A DNA stretch of 64,000 nucleotides from Acetobacterium wieringae (GCF_001766835.1 NZ_LKEU01000039.1:1-64000), one strand, 5' to 3'; positions 1 to 10,173 are shown, counted from the first letter of the stretch. Program-made: numbers and translations. Notes: a model not told the origin generated them from the letters alone.

Positions 1-61
1 ATATTTAAGGGGCTTCGCCACATTTTTTTATAATATTGTCAAGTTTTTTTATCTATACAAA

Positions 62-93
62 TAAAAAAAGCCCTACGCTTTTTCAAGCATAAG
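62..93 (-). terminator. Intrinsic terminator of recA
   Basis: On the minus strand a 9-bp stem (with two G-U pairs) closed by a GAAA tetraloop is followed by a run of seven T. It lies about 75 bases after the recA stop codon. Nothing else is recognisable in positions 1-61, which are AT-rich. Confidence 0.75.
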
Positions 94-169
94 ACTCTTT
101 CGTTATTTCGTTAACTTAATGACATTGCCGCTAAACGGCTCTTTTTTTATGGTTTTATTGATGGTTTGC

Positions 170-1252
170 TTATTCAATCTCTTCATCTTCGAGCAGGTCT
201 GCTTCAACCGCTTCGGGTTCAGCCGTCATTTTGCTGGCCGCATTTTTGGCCCGGATTTCGGCTTCGATGGCATCGGCAACATCGGGGTTGGCTATTAAAA
301 ACTCCTTGGAGTTATCCCGACCCTGTCCCAGTCGTTGCTCATTATAGGAGAACCAGGAGCCGGATTTGTCGACGATTCCAAAATCGACGCCAACATCAAG
401 AAGATCCCCTTCTTTGGAAATACCCTTACCATACATAATGTCAAACTCAGCCTGTTTAAAGGGCGGCGCAATTTTGTTTTTGACAATCTTCGCCCGGGTC
501 CGGTTACCAATAATTTCGGTGCCTTTTTTCAGGGATTCAATCCGGCGGACGTCAATTCGTACCGAGGCATAAAATTTAAGGGCCTTCCCGCCGGTGGTGG
601 TTTCGGGATTACCAAACATCACCCCGATTTTATCGCGCAACTGATTGATAAAGATGGTGGTGGTGTTCGATTTTTTAATGACCCCAGTCAGCTTTCTAAG
701 TGCCTGGGACATCAGTCGGGCCTGGAGACCCATGTGGGAATCCCCCATTTCACCATCGATTTCGGCTCGGGGCACCAGGGCTGCCACCGAGTCGATGACA
801 ATGACGTCAATGGCATTACTGCGCACCAGGGCTTCAACAATTTCCATGGCCTGTTCGCCGGTATCTGGTTGGGCTACCAGCAGATTATCAATATCGACGC
901 CCAGAGCCTTGGCATAGGTCGGATCCAGGGCATGCTCGGCATCGACGAAGGCGGCATTACCGCCAGTTTTTTGCGCTTCAGCAATGATGTGAAGGGCAAT
1001 CGTGGTCTTCCCGGAGGATTCCGGACCGTAGATTTCCACCACCCGACCCCGGGGTACGCCGCCCACACCCAATGCCATATCCAGGCCGATGGATGAAGTC
1101 GAAATGACTTCGACATTCAGTTTGGCAGCTTCATCACCGAGGCGCATGACTGAACCTTTACCAAAACTCTTTTCGATGTTTCGTAGAGCTGCATCCAGAG
1201 CCTTTTGTTTATCGGTTAATTCTTCACTATTTATTTTTGATTTTTCAGCCAT
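170..1252 (-). CDS. recA: RecA recombinase
   Basis: RecA is a DNA-dependent ATPase that pairs homologous strands and triggers LexA self-cleavage. The 360-residue protein is full length for the family. Visible features are Walker [10 protein letters not shown] near residue 75, the [18 protein letters not shown] segment, Walker [11 protein letters not shown], the L2 region [21 protein letters not shown], and an acidic C-terminal tail ending LEDEEIE. The ATG start is preceded by a GGATGG-type ribosome site. It lies directly downstream of cinA, a pairing seen in other Firmicutes, but has its own consensus promoter overlapping the 3' end of cinA plus a LexA-type box. A strong terminator follows. 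Identification is certain. Confidence 0.98.
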   Translation of the reverse strand: MAEKSKINSEELTDKQKALDAALRNIEKSFGKGSVMRLGDEAAKLNVEVISTSSIGLDMALGVGGVPRGRVVEIYGPESSGKTTIALHIIAEAQKTGGNAAFVDAEHALDPTYAKALGVDIDNLLVAQPDTGEQAMEIVEALVRSNAIDVIVIDSVAALVPRAEIDGEMGDSHMGLQARLMSQALRKLTGVIKKSNTTTIFINQLRDKIGVMFGNPETTTGGKALKFYASVRIDVRRIESLKKGTEIIGNRTRAKIVKNKIAPPFKQAEFDIMYGKGISKEGDLLDVGVDFGIVDKSGSWFSYNEQRLGQGRDNSKEFLIANPDVADAIEAEIRAKNAASKMTAEPEAVEADLLEDEEIE

Positions 1253-1289
1253 TTGTAACCATCCTATCTTTATTGAAACATTCGTTTCG

Positions 1290-1301
1290 GAACGTTCGTT
1301 C
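1290..1301 (-). promoter_or_regulatory. Probable LexA (SOS) box of recA
   Basis: The minus strand reads GAACGAACGTTC, matching the Firmicute LexA/DinR core GAAC-N4-GTTC. It lies just downstream of the -10 element of the recA promoter, where a bound repressor would block initiation. The match is direct; LexA binding is inferred. Confidence 0.7.
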
Positions 1302-1308
1302 TGATTTA

Positions 1309-1337
1309 ATTATAACGATTCAATTACGCTTTGTCAA
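1309..1337 (-). promoter_or_regulatory. Consensus sigma-A promoter of recA
   Basis: The minus strand carries TTGACA, a 17-base spacer and TATAAT, a perfect match to the vegetative consensus. The -35 lies at the very end of the cinA coding region, so recA can be transcribed both from here and by readthrough from cinA. Confidence 0.85.
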
Positions 1338-2562
1338 CTATGGTTTTGCGGATCAGATGGAAGACCTTATTGGCGGTTTTCTGCTGCACGACTTTGCGGT
1401 CGCCATTAAAATGATAGCGATAGACTTCGGTCTGGTCATCAAAACAGATGCCAATATAGACCAGTCCCACTGGTTTTTCGTCACTGCCGCCGTCCGGACC
1501 GGCAATCCCGGTGACCGACACATTAAGCCGGGCTCCGGAAAGGGCTGACAGGTTCTTACACATTTCGCTGGCGGTTTCGGCACTAACGGCCCCATAGGTA
1601 TCCAGGGTGGCTTTTGAAACATTCAAGAGCTTCATTTTAGCTTCATTAGAGTAGGTCACTAAACCAAAGCCAAAAATTTTGGAAATCCCCGGCTGTTCGG
1701 TCAACTGGGCGGCAATCAGGCCGCCGCTGCAGGACTCGGCGGTGGCCAGCGTGATGGAGTTGGTCATTAATAATTCGGCTACCGTTTCCTGGAGCGATGC
1801 TTTGGAAAAAGTGAAAATATGGTCTTCAAACCGGGACAGCATAATCCCTTCGTAGTGATCCAAAAGCGCATTGATTTCATTTTCATCATGGCCATTGGCG
1901 GTAATCCGCACCAGTACCTCACCCATCTTGGCATAGGTGGCAATTGTCGGGTTGACCTGGGTATCAATCAGATCCAGCAGCCGGTCTTCAGCCGCCGATT
2001 CGCCAATATCCGAGAGATTGTAGTACCGTGAAATCACCAGCTGTTGATGATCCTGCTGTAACACCGGCAACACTGCTTCTTCAAACATGCGGGTCATTTC
2101 CCGGGGTGGCCCTGGCAACATGATAATAATCCGCCCCTGCTCTCTCAGTAAAATCCCCGGGGCCGTGCCGCAGGGATTAAATAAAATCTCGGCACCTTCG
2201 GGAATAAAGGTCTGCTTGAGGTTGTTGGGGGTCATGGTAAACTCCCGGTTGGCAAAGTACGCCATTAAATCGTCTTTGGTTTTTTGATCCTGAACCAGCT
2301 TTTTGCCAAAAATTTCAGCAATCACTTCCTTGGTCAGATCATCCTGGGTGGGCCCCAGTCCGCCGGTGGTAATAATCAGGTCGCTGCGCTCAAAGGCGAT
2401 TCGCACCGCTTCTTCCAAACGCTGCGGATTATCCCCCACGGTGGTATGAAAACACACCCGGATCCCCAACAGGGACAACTCCCGGGATAAAAACTGAACA
2501 TTGGTGTTCAGGGTATCCCCTACTAATAGCTCCGTGCCCACCGAAATCAATTCACATTTCAT
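1324..2562 (-). CDS. cinA: CinA-family protein, nicotinamide-nucleotide amidase
   Basis: A two-domain CinA protein of 412 residues. The N-terminal half (about 1-170) is a molybdopterin-binding-like fold with TTGGLGPTQDDLTKE and MLPGPPREM motifs, linked in the family to ADP-ribose pyrophosphatase activity. The C-terminal half (about 255-405) is the PncC deamidase domain with AESCSGGLIA and SVTGIAGPDGG, which recycles nicotinamide mononucleotide. The family is named for induction with competence, and the gene sits immediately upstream of recA. Length and both domains are complete. Confidence 0.95.
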   Translation of the reverse strand: MKCELISVGTELLVGDTLNTNVQFLSRELSLLGIRVCFHTTVGDNPQRLEEAVRIAFERSDLIITTGGLGPTQDDLTKEVIAEIFGKKLVQDQKTKDDLMAYFANREFTMTPNNLKQTFIPEGAEILFNPCGTAPGILLREQGRIIIMLPGPPREMTRMFEEAVLPVLQQDHQQLVISRYYNLSDIGESAAEDRLLDLIDTQVNPTIATYAKMGEVLVRITANGHDENEINALLDHYEGIMLSRFEDHIFTFSKASLQETVAELLMTNSITLATAESCSGGLIAAQLTEQPGISKIFGFGLVTYSNEAKMKLLNVSKATLDTYGAVSAETASEMCKNLSALSGARLNVSVTGIAGPDGGSDEKPVGLVYIGICFDDQTEVYRYHFNGDRKVVQQKTANKVFHLIRKTIVDKA

Positions 2563-2612
2563 TGGTCATTTCCTCTCAAAGTTTGATGATTAATACATAT
2601 TGGCGTAACAAA

Positions 2613-3152
2613 TTACATCGAACGAAACACTTTTTTATTAAGAATCAGATAGTCAATTCCTGAATACAGGGTCAGCAAGGTGGCCACAACCATCATAATG
2701 TCGGCCATCGGAATACTGAGAAGCGAAAATGGCCAGTTGTTAAAGAGTATTAGAATAATGGCAATCATCTGCGAAATGGTTTTGGCCTTGCCCCATTTGC
2801 TGGCAGCAATGATGATCCCATCGGCAGCCGCCAGCGACCGCAGACCGGTGATGGCAAATTCCCGGGCAATGATGATTATCACCATCCAGGCCGGAACCGA
2901 GCCCAGCTGGACAAAGCAGATCAGTGCCGAACAAACCAGTAACTTGTCAGCCAGCGGGTCCATAAACTTGCCGAAATCGGTGACCAGGTTACGGCTGCGG
3001 GCCAGATAGCCATCAAGGCTGTCGGTCAATGAAGCGATAATGAACAGGGCCGCCGCAATTGGCTCGTGGTAAGGAAAATCAATCAGCAGTGCAGCAATGA
3101 AAAAAGGGATCATGACCATTCTGACAACGGTAATCTTATTTGGTAAATTCAT
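2613..3152 (-). CDS. pgsA: CDP-diacylglycerol-glycerol-3-phosphate 3-phosphatidyltransferase
   Basis: An integral membrane enzyme that makes phosphatidylglycerol phosphate, the first step to phosphatidylglycerol. The CDP-alcohol phosphotransferase signature is intact: DGYLARSRN, then G, then DPLADK (D-G-x2-A-R-x8-G-x3-D-x3-D) near residues 45-70. The 179-residue protein has four to five hydrophobic segments. I chose the ATG at 3152 over an in-frame TTG two codons upstream because GGAG lies 9 bases before the ATG and only 3 before the TTG. The gene overlaps the end of rimO by 17 bases, so translation is probably coupled. Confidence 0.93.
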   Translation of the reverse strand: MNLPNKITVVRMVMIPFFIAALLIDFPYHEPIAAALFIIASLTDSLDGYLARSRNLVTDFGKFMDPLADKLLVCSALICFVQLGSVPAWMVIIIIAREFAITGLRSLAAADGIIIAASKWGKAKTISQMIAIILILFNNWPFSLLSIPMADIMMVVATLLTLYSGIDYLILNKKVFRSM

Positions 3153-4500
3153 TTTCAATATCTCCTATCAAATCATATTCGAGGGCTTGAACTATCTTAA
3201 CGGAATAAAATTCTCCGATTGTTAAGGGATCACTACTTTCGACAAATACGGTGCCATCAATTTCCGGGGCATCGCCATAAAAACGGCCATAATAGGCCCC
3301 ATCCTCGACACCTTCAAGCAGTACCTTCAGGGTTTTGCCGATAAAACGTTGTTTCTGGTGATAAGAAAGCGCCTGCTGGGTGATCATGATTTCGTCATAA
3401 CGCTGTTCTTTCTGGTCCTCGGTCAACTGATCCATAAATTCAGCGGCCGGAGTATTTTCTTCCTGTGAATACTTAAATACCCCTAAATGATCAAAAGGCA
3501 ACACTTTTATTTTATTTATCAGATCCGTGTGGGCCGCAACCGTTTCTCCGGGAAAACCCGTGATAATCGAGGTTCGCAGCACCGTATCGGGCAGGGTTTG
3601 GCGTATCTTTTTTACCAGTTGGCTAATCTGCGCAAAGCTCATCTTCCGACCCATCCGTTTTAACACCTCATCATTGAGATGCTGTAGGGGAATATCAAAG
3701 TATTGACAAATCGCCGGGTAGCGTTTAACCACTGCCAGAAGCTTGTCGGTAATGCCCTCGGGGTAAAGATACATCATCCGAATCCAGGTAAAATCAAAAT
3801 TGCTGGCAATTACTTCAAGCAGAGCTGGCAAGTCCAGACCTTCATCCAGATCCTGGCCATATGGGGCAATGTCCTGACCAATCAGGATGATCTCCTCGAT
3901 CCCCTGGTCCCTCAGGTACTGAAGTTCAGAAAAAATTTCCTGGCTGGGGCGACTGCGGTATTTTCCACGGATCTTGGGGATGACACAATAGGTACAGCCG
4001 TGGTCGCAGCCTTCGCTGATGCGGATAAAGGTGGACACTGTTCCCGGTTTTAGATAACGCCTGGTTTGGCTGATGGCTTTGTCAATATCGCCAAAATACT
4101 GGGGCATCACAGGACTTGTGGGCGGGCTGGCCGGATCAGCCACCGGTCTTTCCAGCGACGTGATCAAATCAACAATATTGTCAAAATGGCCCACCCCTAA
4201 AAAGCCGTCAATTTCCGGGATTTCCTCGGCCAGTTCAGTATGATAGCGCTCGGCCATGCAACCGGCGACAATCAGCAGCTGGCAGGAGCCGGAATTTTTA
4301 TAGCCAACATAGTCAAGAATATATTCAATTGATTGTTCCTTGGCCGATTGGATAAAACAGCAGGTATTGACAATAATAATCGCAGCTTCCTGGGGCTCAT
4401 CGATTATTTCGTAGTTTTTCTCGGCAATCAAACCCAGCATCATTTCTGAATCGATGGTGTTTTTATCACAGCCCAGGGTGGTCATGTGGATGGTCTTCAT
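3136..4500 (-). CDS. rimO: Ribosomal protein S12 methylthiotransferase RimO
   Basis: A radical-SAM methylthiotransferase that modifies an aspartate of ribosomal protein S12. The 454-residue protein has an N-terminal UPF0004 domain (TLGCDKNTIDSE, VNTCCFI, VAGCMAERY, whose cysteines hold the auxiliary cluster), the radical-SAM CxxxCxxC motif as CDHGCTYC near residue 165, and a C-terminal TRAM domain. The CDKN form of the first motif fits RimO rather than MiaB. It starts 6 bases after the ftsK stop and is followed by pgsA, as in many Clostridia. Confidence 0.95.
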   Translation of the reverse strand: MKTIHMTTLGCDKNTIDSEMMLGLIAEKNYEIIDEPQEAAIIIVNTCCFIQSAKEQSIEYILDYVGYKNSGSCQLLIVAGCMAERYHTELAEEIPEIDGFLGVGHFDNIVDLITSLERPVADPASPPTSPVMPQYFGDIDKAISQTRRYLKPGTVSTFIRISEGCDHGCTYCVIPKIRGKYRSRPSQEIFSELQYLRDQGIEEIILIGQDIAPYGQDLDEGLDLPALLEVIASNFDFTWIRMMYLYPEGITDKLLAVVKRYPAICQYFDIPLQHLNDEVLKRMGRKMSFAQISQLVKKIRQTLPDTVLRTSIITGFPGETVAAHTDLINKIKVLPFDHLGVFKYSQEENTPAAEFMDQLTEDQKEQRYDEIMITQQALSYHQKQRFIGKTLKVLLEGVEDGAYYGRFYGDAPEIDGTVFVESSDPLTIGEFYSVKIVQALEYDLIGDIENEFTK

Positions 4501-4506
4501 TTTATG

Positions 4507-6978
4507 CTAATCTCTCCTATTATATTCATCTTCAGTAATCAGAATCTGCCGGGGTTTGCTGCCGTTGGGCCCGGAGATAATTCCCCGTTCTTCAAGGTCA
4601 TCAATAATCCGGCCAGCCCGGGCGTAACCTACCTGCAGTTTTCGCTGCAGCATCGAGGTTGACAGCTGGTTGTATTCAAAGGCAATATTCAAGGCATCTT
4701 CCAGCAGTACATCACCTTCCCGGTTCTGCGGTTTTTCCTCCGGTTCCTGGGAAATGGCTTCTTCAATGGCGGCATCATACTGATGGCCCTTCTGGGGTTT
4801 GACAGCATCAATCACGGCATTAATCTCGGCATCCGAGACATAGGTACACTGAACCCGGGTCGGCTTGGACTGCCCCACCGGGTAATAGAGCATATCCCCC
4901 TTACCAAGTAGTTTTTCGGCCCCGCCGGTATCGAGAATCGTCCGTGAATCAGTATTAGAGGCCACAGCAAAGGCAATTCGCGAGGGAATATTGGCCTTGA
5001 TCAAACCGGTGATTACATCCACTGACGGCCTTTGGGTGGCAATGATCAGGTGGATCCCACAAGCCCGGGCTAATTGGGCGATCCGGCAAATGGCATTTTC
5101 ACATTCTTTGGGTGAGGTGATCATCAGATCGGCCAGTTCATCAATGACAATCACAATCCGGGGCAGTTTTTTCAGGCCAGTCGCCAGCATCTGTTCGTTG
5201 TAGCCCTCAATATCCCGAACCCCGGCATCTTTAAAGAGCATATAGCGGTCGGTCATTTCTTTCAAGCCCCAGTTGAGGGCATAGGCGGCTTTTTTGGGAT
5301 CGGTCACCACTGGAATCAGCAGATGCGGAATGGCATTATACTGATTGAGTTCCACCATTTTGGGGTCAATCATAATAAACCGCAATTCCTCTGGTGACGA
5401 CTTAAAGATCAGGCTGACAATAATACTATTGATACAGACACTTTTTCCCGAGCCGGTGGAACCGGCAATCAGAACATGGGGCATTTTGCCGATATCGCCA
5501 ATCACATTTTCGCCGGACAGGGTTTTTCCCAGGGCAAAGGTCAGTGGACTTTTGCTGTTTTTAAAGGGCGGGGTATCAATAATTTCCCTAAGACCGACGA
5601 TTTCTGATACATCATTGGGAACCTCAATGCCGACCGCCGCCTTGCCGGGAATCGGGGCCTCAATCCGGATATCCGAAGTGGCCAGACTCAGCGCCAGATC
5701 AGAGGAGAGATTGACAAATTTATTAACTTTAACTCCCGGATCAAGCTGCAGTTCAAAGCGGGTTATGCTGGGACCGACATTGACCTCGACGATTTTGGCT
5801 TTGACGCCAAAATTTTTCAGGGTTTCTTCGATGATTCGGGCTTTCTTAATGACATCATCTTTTTTGGACTTTTTTTTAGTGGCCGGTGGATTTAAAAGTT
5901 CCAACGTCGGAAAGGTGTATTCCTCAACCTCATCTTCAAAACTGACTGCGGACAAGTCTAATACCTTTGTTTCATCGTCCGTTTTCGTTTCTTTGTGATA
6001 ATCTTTGTTGGCGGCTTTTTTAGTCGTTCCCAAGTCATCAAAATTGGGCGGCTTGAGGAAATTCTCGTGAATCTTCATCGGGGTTTCCGGTTCGTCGGCA
6101 TCTTCTTCAATAAAGCCGAAGGGATCCTGCCGGGTTTTCTTTTTAGTCGCCGGAATCACCCCGGTGACCGGTTCAAACAGGGGTTTTTCTGTGGGCGGAA
6201 GGGGCGGATGGGTTTCATTAATCTGATAAGGTTCAAACAAGGGGGCGTTCTCATCAAAATCACCCACCATCGGAATCAGGGTGGTTTCGGAGGTCCGTTC
6301 CTTAGTCGCCTTGACCTCTTTTCTGATCTGCTGTTTTTCCTTTAGCATCGCCAGCAGGTCTTTCAGCCGGTCTTTGACCGGAGGGGCATTGTCACTTTTT
6401 TCCTTAATCTGGCTTAAATATTTTTTTAGTCGGTTGCGGAAAATAAAAATTAAGATAATGGCCGAGCTGACAACAATCAGCAGCAGGGTGCCTTTGACCG
6501 CAAACAGCTTAATAAACAGAACTGCCAGCAGAATCCCGATAATCCCACCGTATTGGCCATACTGGGCCAAACTGAACAGCTCCAGAAGACTGTAGTCCAT
6601 CAGATTGGGGGCATAAATTGTAAAACCGATCATCATGTTAACAAATAATAAGAAGGTCAGTACAAAGGTGGTGGCCCAATCAGTTATTTTATTCAGACAC
6701 AATACCACCCCCAGGGCGCAGAGATAGAGAGATATAAAAATCGTCAGGGCGCCAAAGCAATACGAAAAGGCCTGACTGACAAAGTTGCCCACCATCCCGG
6801 CATTAAAGTCGATGTAGGCATAAATCGAGAAAACCCCCAGAATGATTAAGAAGATTCCGATGGCCATGTTACTGATGGAAAACCGTTTGGCTGTTTTCGG
6901 GGCCGGTTTCTTTTTGGTTTTCCCTTTATTTGATTTGTTATTTGGTTTAGTTTGATTTGGTTTCTTAGTTGTTGCCAT
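4507..6978 (-). CDS. ftsK: DNA translocase FtsK/SpoIIIE
   Basis: A septum-located ATP-driven pump that moves chromosomal DNA during division or sporulation. The 823-residue protein has a basic N-terminus, four membrane segments (about residues 25-185), a charged linker, the RecA-like motor with Walker A AGSTGSGKSV and Walker B IVIVIDELADLM, and a C-terminal gamma winged helix (LSTSMLQRKLQVGYARAGRI) that reads the orienting DNA sequences. The reading frame extends 38 codons further upstream, but that stretch covers a hairpin terminator. The ATG at 6978 has GAGGAG at good spacing. Confidence 0.95.
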   Translation of the reverse strand: MATTKKPNQTKPNNKSNKGKTKKKPAPKTAKRFSISNMAIGIFLIILGVFSIYAYIDFNAGMVGNFVSQAFSYCFGALTIFISLYLCALGVVLCLNKITDWATTFVLTFLLFVNMMIGFTIYAPNLMDYSLLELFSLAQYGQYGGIIGILLAVLFIKLFAVKGTLLLIVVSSAIILIFIFRNRLKKYLSQIKEKSDNAPPVKDRLKDLLAMLKEKQQIRKEVKATKERTSETTLIPMVGDFDENAPLFEPYQINETHPPLPPTEKPLFEPVTGVIPATKKKTRQDPFGFIEEDADEPETPMKIHENFLKPPNFDDLGTTKKAANKDYHKETKTDDETKVLDLSAVSFEDEVEEYTFPTLELLNPPATKKKSKKDDVIKKARIIEETLKNFGVKAKIVEVNVGPSITRFELQLDPGVKVNKFVNLSSDLALSLATSDIRIEAPIPGKAAVGIEVPNDVSEIVGLREIIDTPPFKNSKSPLTFALGKTLSGENVIGDIGKMPHVLIAGSTGSGKSVCINSIIVSLIFKSSPEELRFIMIDPKMVELNQYNAIPHLLIPVVTDPKKAAYALNWGLKEMTDRYMLFKDAGVRDIEGYNEQMLATGLKKLPRIVIVIDELADLMITSPKECENAICRIAQLARACGIHLIIATQRPSVDVITGLIKANIPSRIAFAVASNTDSRTILDTGGAEKLLGKGDMLYYPVGQSKPTRVQCTYVSDAEINAVIDAVKPQKGHQYDAAIEEAISQEPEEKPQNREGDVLLEDALNIAFEYNQLSTSMLQRKLQVGYARAGRIIDDLEERGIISGPNGSKPRQILITEDEYNRRD

Positions 6979-7010
6979 TATGCTCCTCTGTTTAAAAAAA
7001 GAAATGATAA

Positions 7011-7034
7011 AAGGTGCAGGGATACCTGCACCTT
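7011..7034 (-). terminator. Hairpin terminator after dut
   Basis: A perfect 10-bp inverted repeat with a 4-base loop is followed on the minus strand by a T-rich stretch. It lies between dut and ftsK and argues against the longer ftsK reading frame that runs through it. Confidence 0.6.
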
Positions 7035-7120
7035 GAGATTGTGTTATGGAAGTATGATTGGAAAGCGGTGCAGCAATCAATGAAGGGTTCATGACCTCAG
7101 CTTACTTTTTAACAATACCA

Positions 7121-7573
7121 TTATTTTCCTGAATGGCCAAAGCCACCATCGCCCCGCTTACTGGTGGCCAATTCGTCTACGCTTAAAACTTCCACAAAAT
7201 CGGCTTTGACATATTCCGAGAAGACCATCTGGGCAATCCGTTCGCCGGGTTCCAGCTGGTAGGGCTTATCGAGTAAGTTTATCAGAATTATCTTAATTTC
7301 TCCCCGATAATCAGCATCAATGGTGCCGACGCCGTTGACCAGCGATAGGCCATGTTTAAGGGCCAAGCCACTGCGGGCCCGAATCTGAGCTTCCACCCCT
7401 ATCGGCATTTCCAGAAAAATGCCGGTGGGAATCTGATAGACCTTGTGGGGCATGATGATCATTTTACCATCCAGATTGGCTCGCAAATCAACTCCGGCAG
7501 CGCCTGGGGTCTGATATTCCGGCAGTGGAAATGGTGACTGATTCAGTATTTTAATTGAATATCTATTATTCAT
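7121..7573 (-). CDS. dut: Deoxyuridine 5'-triphosphate nucleotidohydrolase (dUTPase)
   Basis: Hydrolyses dUTP to dUMP, keeping uracil out of DNA and feeding dTMP synthesis. All five motifs of the trimeric family are present in 150 residues: PGAAGVDLRAN, RARSGLALKHG, GTIDADYRGEI, GERIAQMVF and the C-terminal P-loop-like KRGDGGFGHSG. The frame remains open 63 codons upstream inside pnp, but the protein homology starts at MNNRYSIKI. The ATG there is preceded by AAGGA located in the pnp stop region. The gene begins one base after the pnp stop, so the two are co-translated. Confidence 0.95.
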   Translation of the reverse strand: MNNRYSIKILNQSPFPLPEYQTPGAAGVDLRANLDGKMIIMPHKVYQIPTGIFLEMPIGVEAQIRARSGLALKHGLSLVNGVGTIDADYRGEIKIILINLLDKPYQLEPGERIAQMVFSEYVKADFVEVLSVDELATSKRGDGGFGHSGK

Positions 7574-7574
7574 C

Positions 7575-9653
7575 TTATTCCTTTGGCAAAACGGCCTTCC
7601 GGGACAGATTAATGCGGCCCTGTCCATCAATTTCCATGACTTTAACGGTGACCTCATCGCCAATTTTAACCACGTCTTCAACGGCATTGACCCGCTCGTG
7701 AGCCAGTTTGGAAATATGGACCAAACCGTCTTTGCCACCTGGTAGGGATACAAAGGCACCAAAATTCATAATTCGGACGACCTTACCGGTTAAGACCTCA
7801 CCCACTTCCACTTCACGGACGATGTTTTCGATAATTTCTTTGGCTCGATTACCGGATTCGGTATCCACAGAAGCAATGAAGATCCGGCCATCATCTTCAA
7901 TATCAATTTTAACGCCGGTATCATCGATGATCTTATTAATAACCTTACCGCCAGAACCGATAACGTCACGGATCTTGTCGGGTTTAATCTGGAAAATAAT
8001 AATTCGAGGCGCATAGGGTGATAAATCTTTGCGGGACTCGGCAATTTCGTCATTCATAATGCCAAGGATATGCAGTCGGCCAATGCGGGCCTGTTCCAGG
8101 GCTTCGGTTAAAATCTGCTTGTTGATGCCATCGATTTTAATGTCCATCTGAATTGCGGTGATCCCCTCAGCAGTTCCCGCTACCTTAAAGTCCATATCGC
8201 CGAGGAAGTCTTCCATCCCCTGAATATCCGAAAGAATCGCCAGTTTATCGTCTTCTTTGATCAGACCCATGGCAATCCCGGCAACTGGCGCTTTTAAGGG
8301 CACTCCAGCAGCCATTAATGACAGCGAGCTGCCGCAGACACTGGCCTGGGAGGTGGAACCGTTGGAACTTAACACTTCCGATACCACCCGGATTGCGTAG
8401 GGGAATTCATCTTCGGATGGCAGCACCGGAATCAGTGCCCGTTCGGCCAGAGCACCATGTCCGATTTCACGGCGGCCGGGGCCCCGGGATGGTCGGGCTT
8501 CGCCAACACTGTAGGCCGGGAAATTATAGTGGTGAATATAGCGTTTGGAATCTTCGTTGGATAAACCATCCAGTTTCTGGACATCTCCTAAAACCCCCAG
8601 GGTGACTACAGACAAGACTTGGGTTTCACCCCGGGTAAATAATCCGGAACCATGGGGTCTTTCAAGAAAGTCAATTTTGGCGGTGATCGGACGGATCTCA
8701 TCCATTTTTCGGTTGTCTGGACGAATCCGATCTTCAAGAATCATCCGACGAATTTCTTTTTTGACCAGCGAATTCAGAATCTCGTCGATATCATTGCCCT
8801 GGTTGGGATAGGTTTCTGCAAAATGTGCTCTGACCAGATTTTTAGTGGCCTCAATATTATCCAGTCGTTCCAGCTTATCGGCTGTTTTAACGGCAGTTGT
8901 CAACTGATCCCCTAAGAAAGCAACCACTTCGGCTTTGATTTCTTCGGCTGGGGTAAACAGCGTATATTCCTGTTTTTCTTTGCCCACAGCAGCGACGATT
9001 TCTTCCTGAAAGGCGACGATTTTTTTAATTTCTTCGTGAGCCAGCAAAATTGCTTCCAGCATCAGTTCTTCGGAAACCTCGTTGGCACCGGCTTCCACCA
9101 TCATGATGGCGTCTTTTGTGCCGGAGACAATCAGGCTCAGTTCACTGATTTCACGCTCAGCTTCATTGGGATTGATAATGTACTTTCCATCGATATAACC
9201 AACAGCAACCGCACCGGTGGGGCCATTGAAAGGGATGTCCGAAATTGACAGTGCAATTGAAGAGCCAATCATTGCCGCAATTTCAGGCGCATTATCCTGA
9301 TCCACTGACATAATCGTGGCAACTACCTGAACGTCGTTGCGAAAGCCTTTCGGGAATAAGGGGCGGATGGGTCGATCCATCAGTCGGGAGTTTAGAATTG
9401 CCCGTTCGGTGGGACGGCCTTCACGCTTAATAAAACCACCGGGGAATTTTCCCACGGAGTATTGTTTTTCTTCGTAATCACAGCTGAGTGGGAAGAAATC
9501 CATGCCTTCCCGGGGCTTTTTAGAAGCTGAAGCAACAGCCAGAACTTCGGTTTTACCATATCTGATCATCGCTGCACCTTTTGCCAATTGTGCCACTTCG
9601 CCAATTTCCACGCGGAAAGGGCGGCCAGCAATTTGAGTTTCAAAAATATTCAT
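7575..9653 (-). CDS. pnp: Polyribonucleotide nucleotidyltransferase (PNPase)
   Basis: A phosphate-dependent 3'-5' exoribonuclease in mRNA turnover. The 692-residue protein has two RNase PH domains (about 1-210 and 310-550) with a helical linker, a KH domain with the [13 protein letters not shown] loop near 560, and an S1 domain ([17 protein letters not shown]) near 620-690. The frame extends 24 codons upstream, but the family starts at [13 protein letters not shown], so I use the ATG at 9653. It follows rpsO, the classic rpsO-pnp order, but an intrinsic terminator lies between them. Confidence 0.97.
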   Translation of the reverse strand: MNIFETQIAGRPFRVEIGEVAQLAKGAAMIRYGKTEVLAVASASKKPREGMDFFPLSCDYEEKQYSVGKFPGGFIKREGRPTERAILNSRLMDRPIRPLFPKGFRNDVQVVATIMSVDQDNAPEIAAMIGSSIALSISDIPFNGPTGAVAVGYIDGKYIINPNEAEREISELSLIVSGTKDAIMMVEAGANEVSEELMLEAILLAHEEIKKIVAFQEEIVAAVGKEKQEYTLFTPAEEIKAEVVAFLGDQLTTAVKTADKLERLDNIEATKNLVRAHFAETYPNQGNDIDEILNSLVKKEIRRMILEDRIRPDNRKMDEIRPITAKIDFLERPHGSGLFTRGETQVLSVVTLGVLGDVQKLDGLSNEDSKRYIHHYNFPAYSVGEARPSRGPGRREIGHGALAERALIPVLPSEDEFPYAIRVVSEVLSSNGSTSQASVCGSSLSLMAAGVPLKAPVAGIAMGLIKEDDKLAILSDIQGMEDFLGDMDFKVAGTAEGITAIQMDIKIDGINKQILTEALEQARIGRLHILGIMNDEIAESRKDLSPYAPRIIIFQIKPDKIRDVIGSGGKVINKIIDDTGVKIDIEDDGRIFIASVDTESGNRAKEIIENIVREVEVGEVLTGKVVRIMNFGAFVSLPGGKDGLVHISKLAHERVNAVEDVVKIGDEVTVKVMEIDGQGRINLSRKAVLPKE

Positions 9654-9759
9654 TCTTTTCTCGCTTTCTATATATAATACGCCAAAAATGGCAGATTTAT
9701 CGTTTTTCAGAACCAGGATCACCAACCGTGTTAAGGAGATTAAGTGCTAACCTTCAGGT

Positions 9760-9787
9760 AAAAAAAAAGGGCGGAATACTCCGCCCC
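9760..9787 (-). terminator. Intrinsic terminator of rpsO
   Basis: On the minus strand a GC-rich 7-bp stem (GGGCGGA with TCCGCCC) with a 4-base loop is followed by nine T. It lies just after the rpsO stop codon, so pnp depends on readthrough or its own promoter. Confidence 0.85.
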
Positions 9788-9790
9788 AAA

Positions 9791-10057
9791 TTATTTTCTT
9801 AAACCTAATCTTTGGATTAGTTCACGATATCGTGTGATATCTTTGTCTTTCAGATAAGTTAATAATCGTCGTCGTTGACCTACCAGTTTCAGTAGACCGC
9901 GTCGTGAATGATGGTCTTTTTTATGGATTTGAAGGTGTCCATTAAGATCATTGATACGGGCTGTTAATAGTGCAATTTGTACCTCTGGTGAACCAGTATC
10001 ACCCTCAGCTTTTTGGTAGTCTGCGACAATCTGTGCTTTTAATTCTTTTGTGATCAT
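9791..10057 (-). CDS. rpsO: 30S ribosomal protein S15
   Basis: A primary 16S rRNA-binding protein of the small-subunit platform. The 88 residues match the family length (89) and carry conserved segments such as [35 protein letters not shown] and the C-terminal [12 protein letters not shown]. An AAGGAG ribosome site precedes the ATG. The gene has its own promoter just after ribF and a strong terminator after it. The 90-base leader could hold an S15 autoregulatory structure, but I could not establish one. Confidence 0.97.
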   Translation of the reverse strand: MITKELKAQIVADYQKAEGDTGSPEVQIALLTARINDLNGHLQIHKKDHHSRRGLLKLVGQRRRLLTYLKDKDITRYRELIQRLGLRK

Positions 10058-10144
10058 GTAAAATCTCCTTGTTTTTTAATTTAGCCATAAACCGAGTATT
10101 TTGTTGGAGTGTCAAAAAACTAAGTGAATGGTAGTAACTTAATG

Positions 10145-10173
10145 AGTATATCATAAACAGTTAGGCTTGTAAA
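10145..10173 (-). promoter_or_regulatory. Sigma-A promoter of rpsO
   Basis: The minus strand has TTTACA, 17 bases and TATACT, placed just after the ribF stop codon and about 90 bases before the rpsO start. Confidence 0.6.

Noticed and set aside
126..148. Plus-strand hairpin GCCG-CTAAA-CGGC followed by T-rich sequence
   Set aside because: It has terminator form only on the plus strand, where no gene lies upstream. The stem is four to five bp. The recA terminator is the better hairpin at 62-93.
335..1096. Open frame of 253 codons on the plus strand opposite recA
   Set aside because: It is entirely antisense to a certain recA gene, has no ribosome site, and its translation shows no recognisable domain.
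5345..5998. Open frame of 217 codons on the plus strand opposite ftsK
   Set aside because: It is the complement of the FtsK motor region; composition follows the real gene and no promoter or ribosome site is seen.
7574..7762. N-terminal extension of dUTPase (63 codons)
   Set aside because: It overlaps the S1 domain coding region of pnp in another frame and is not homologous to dUTPase.
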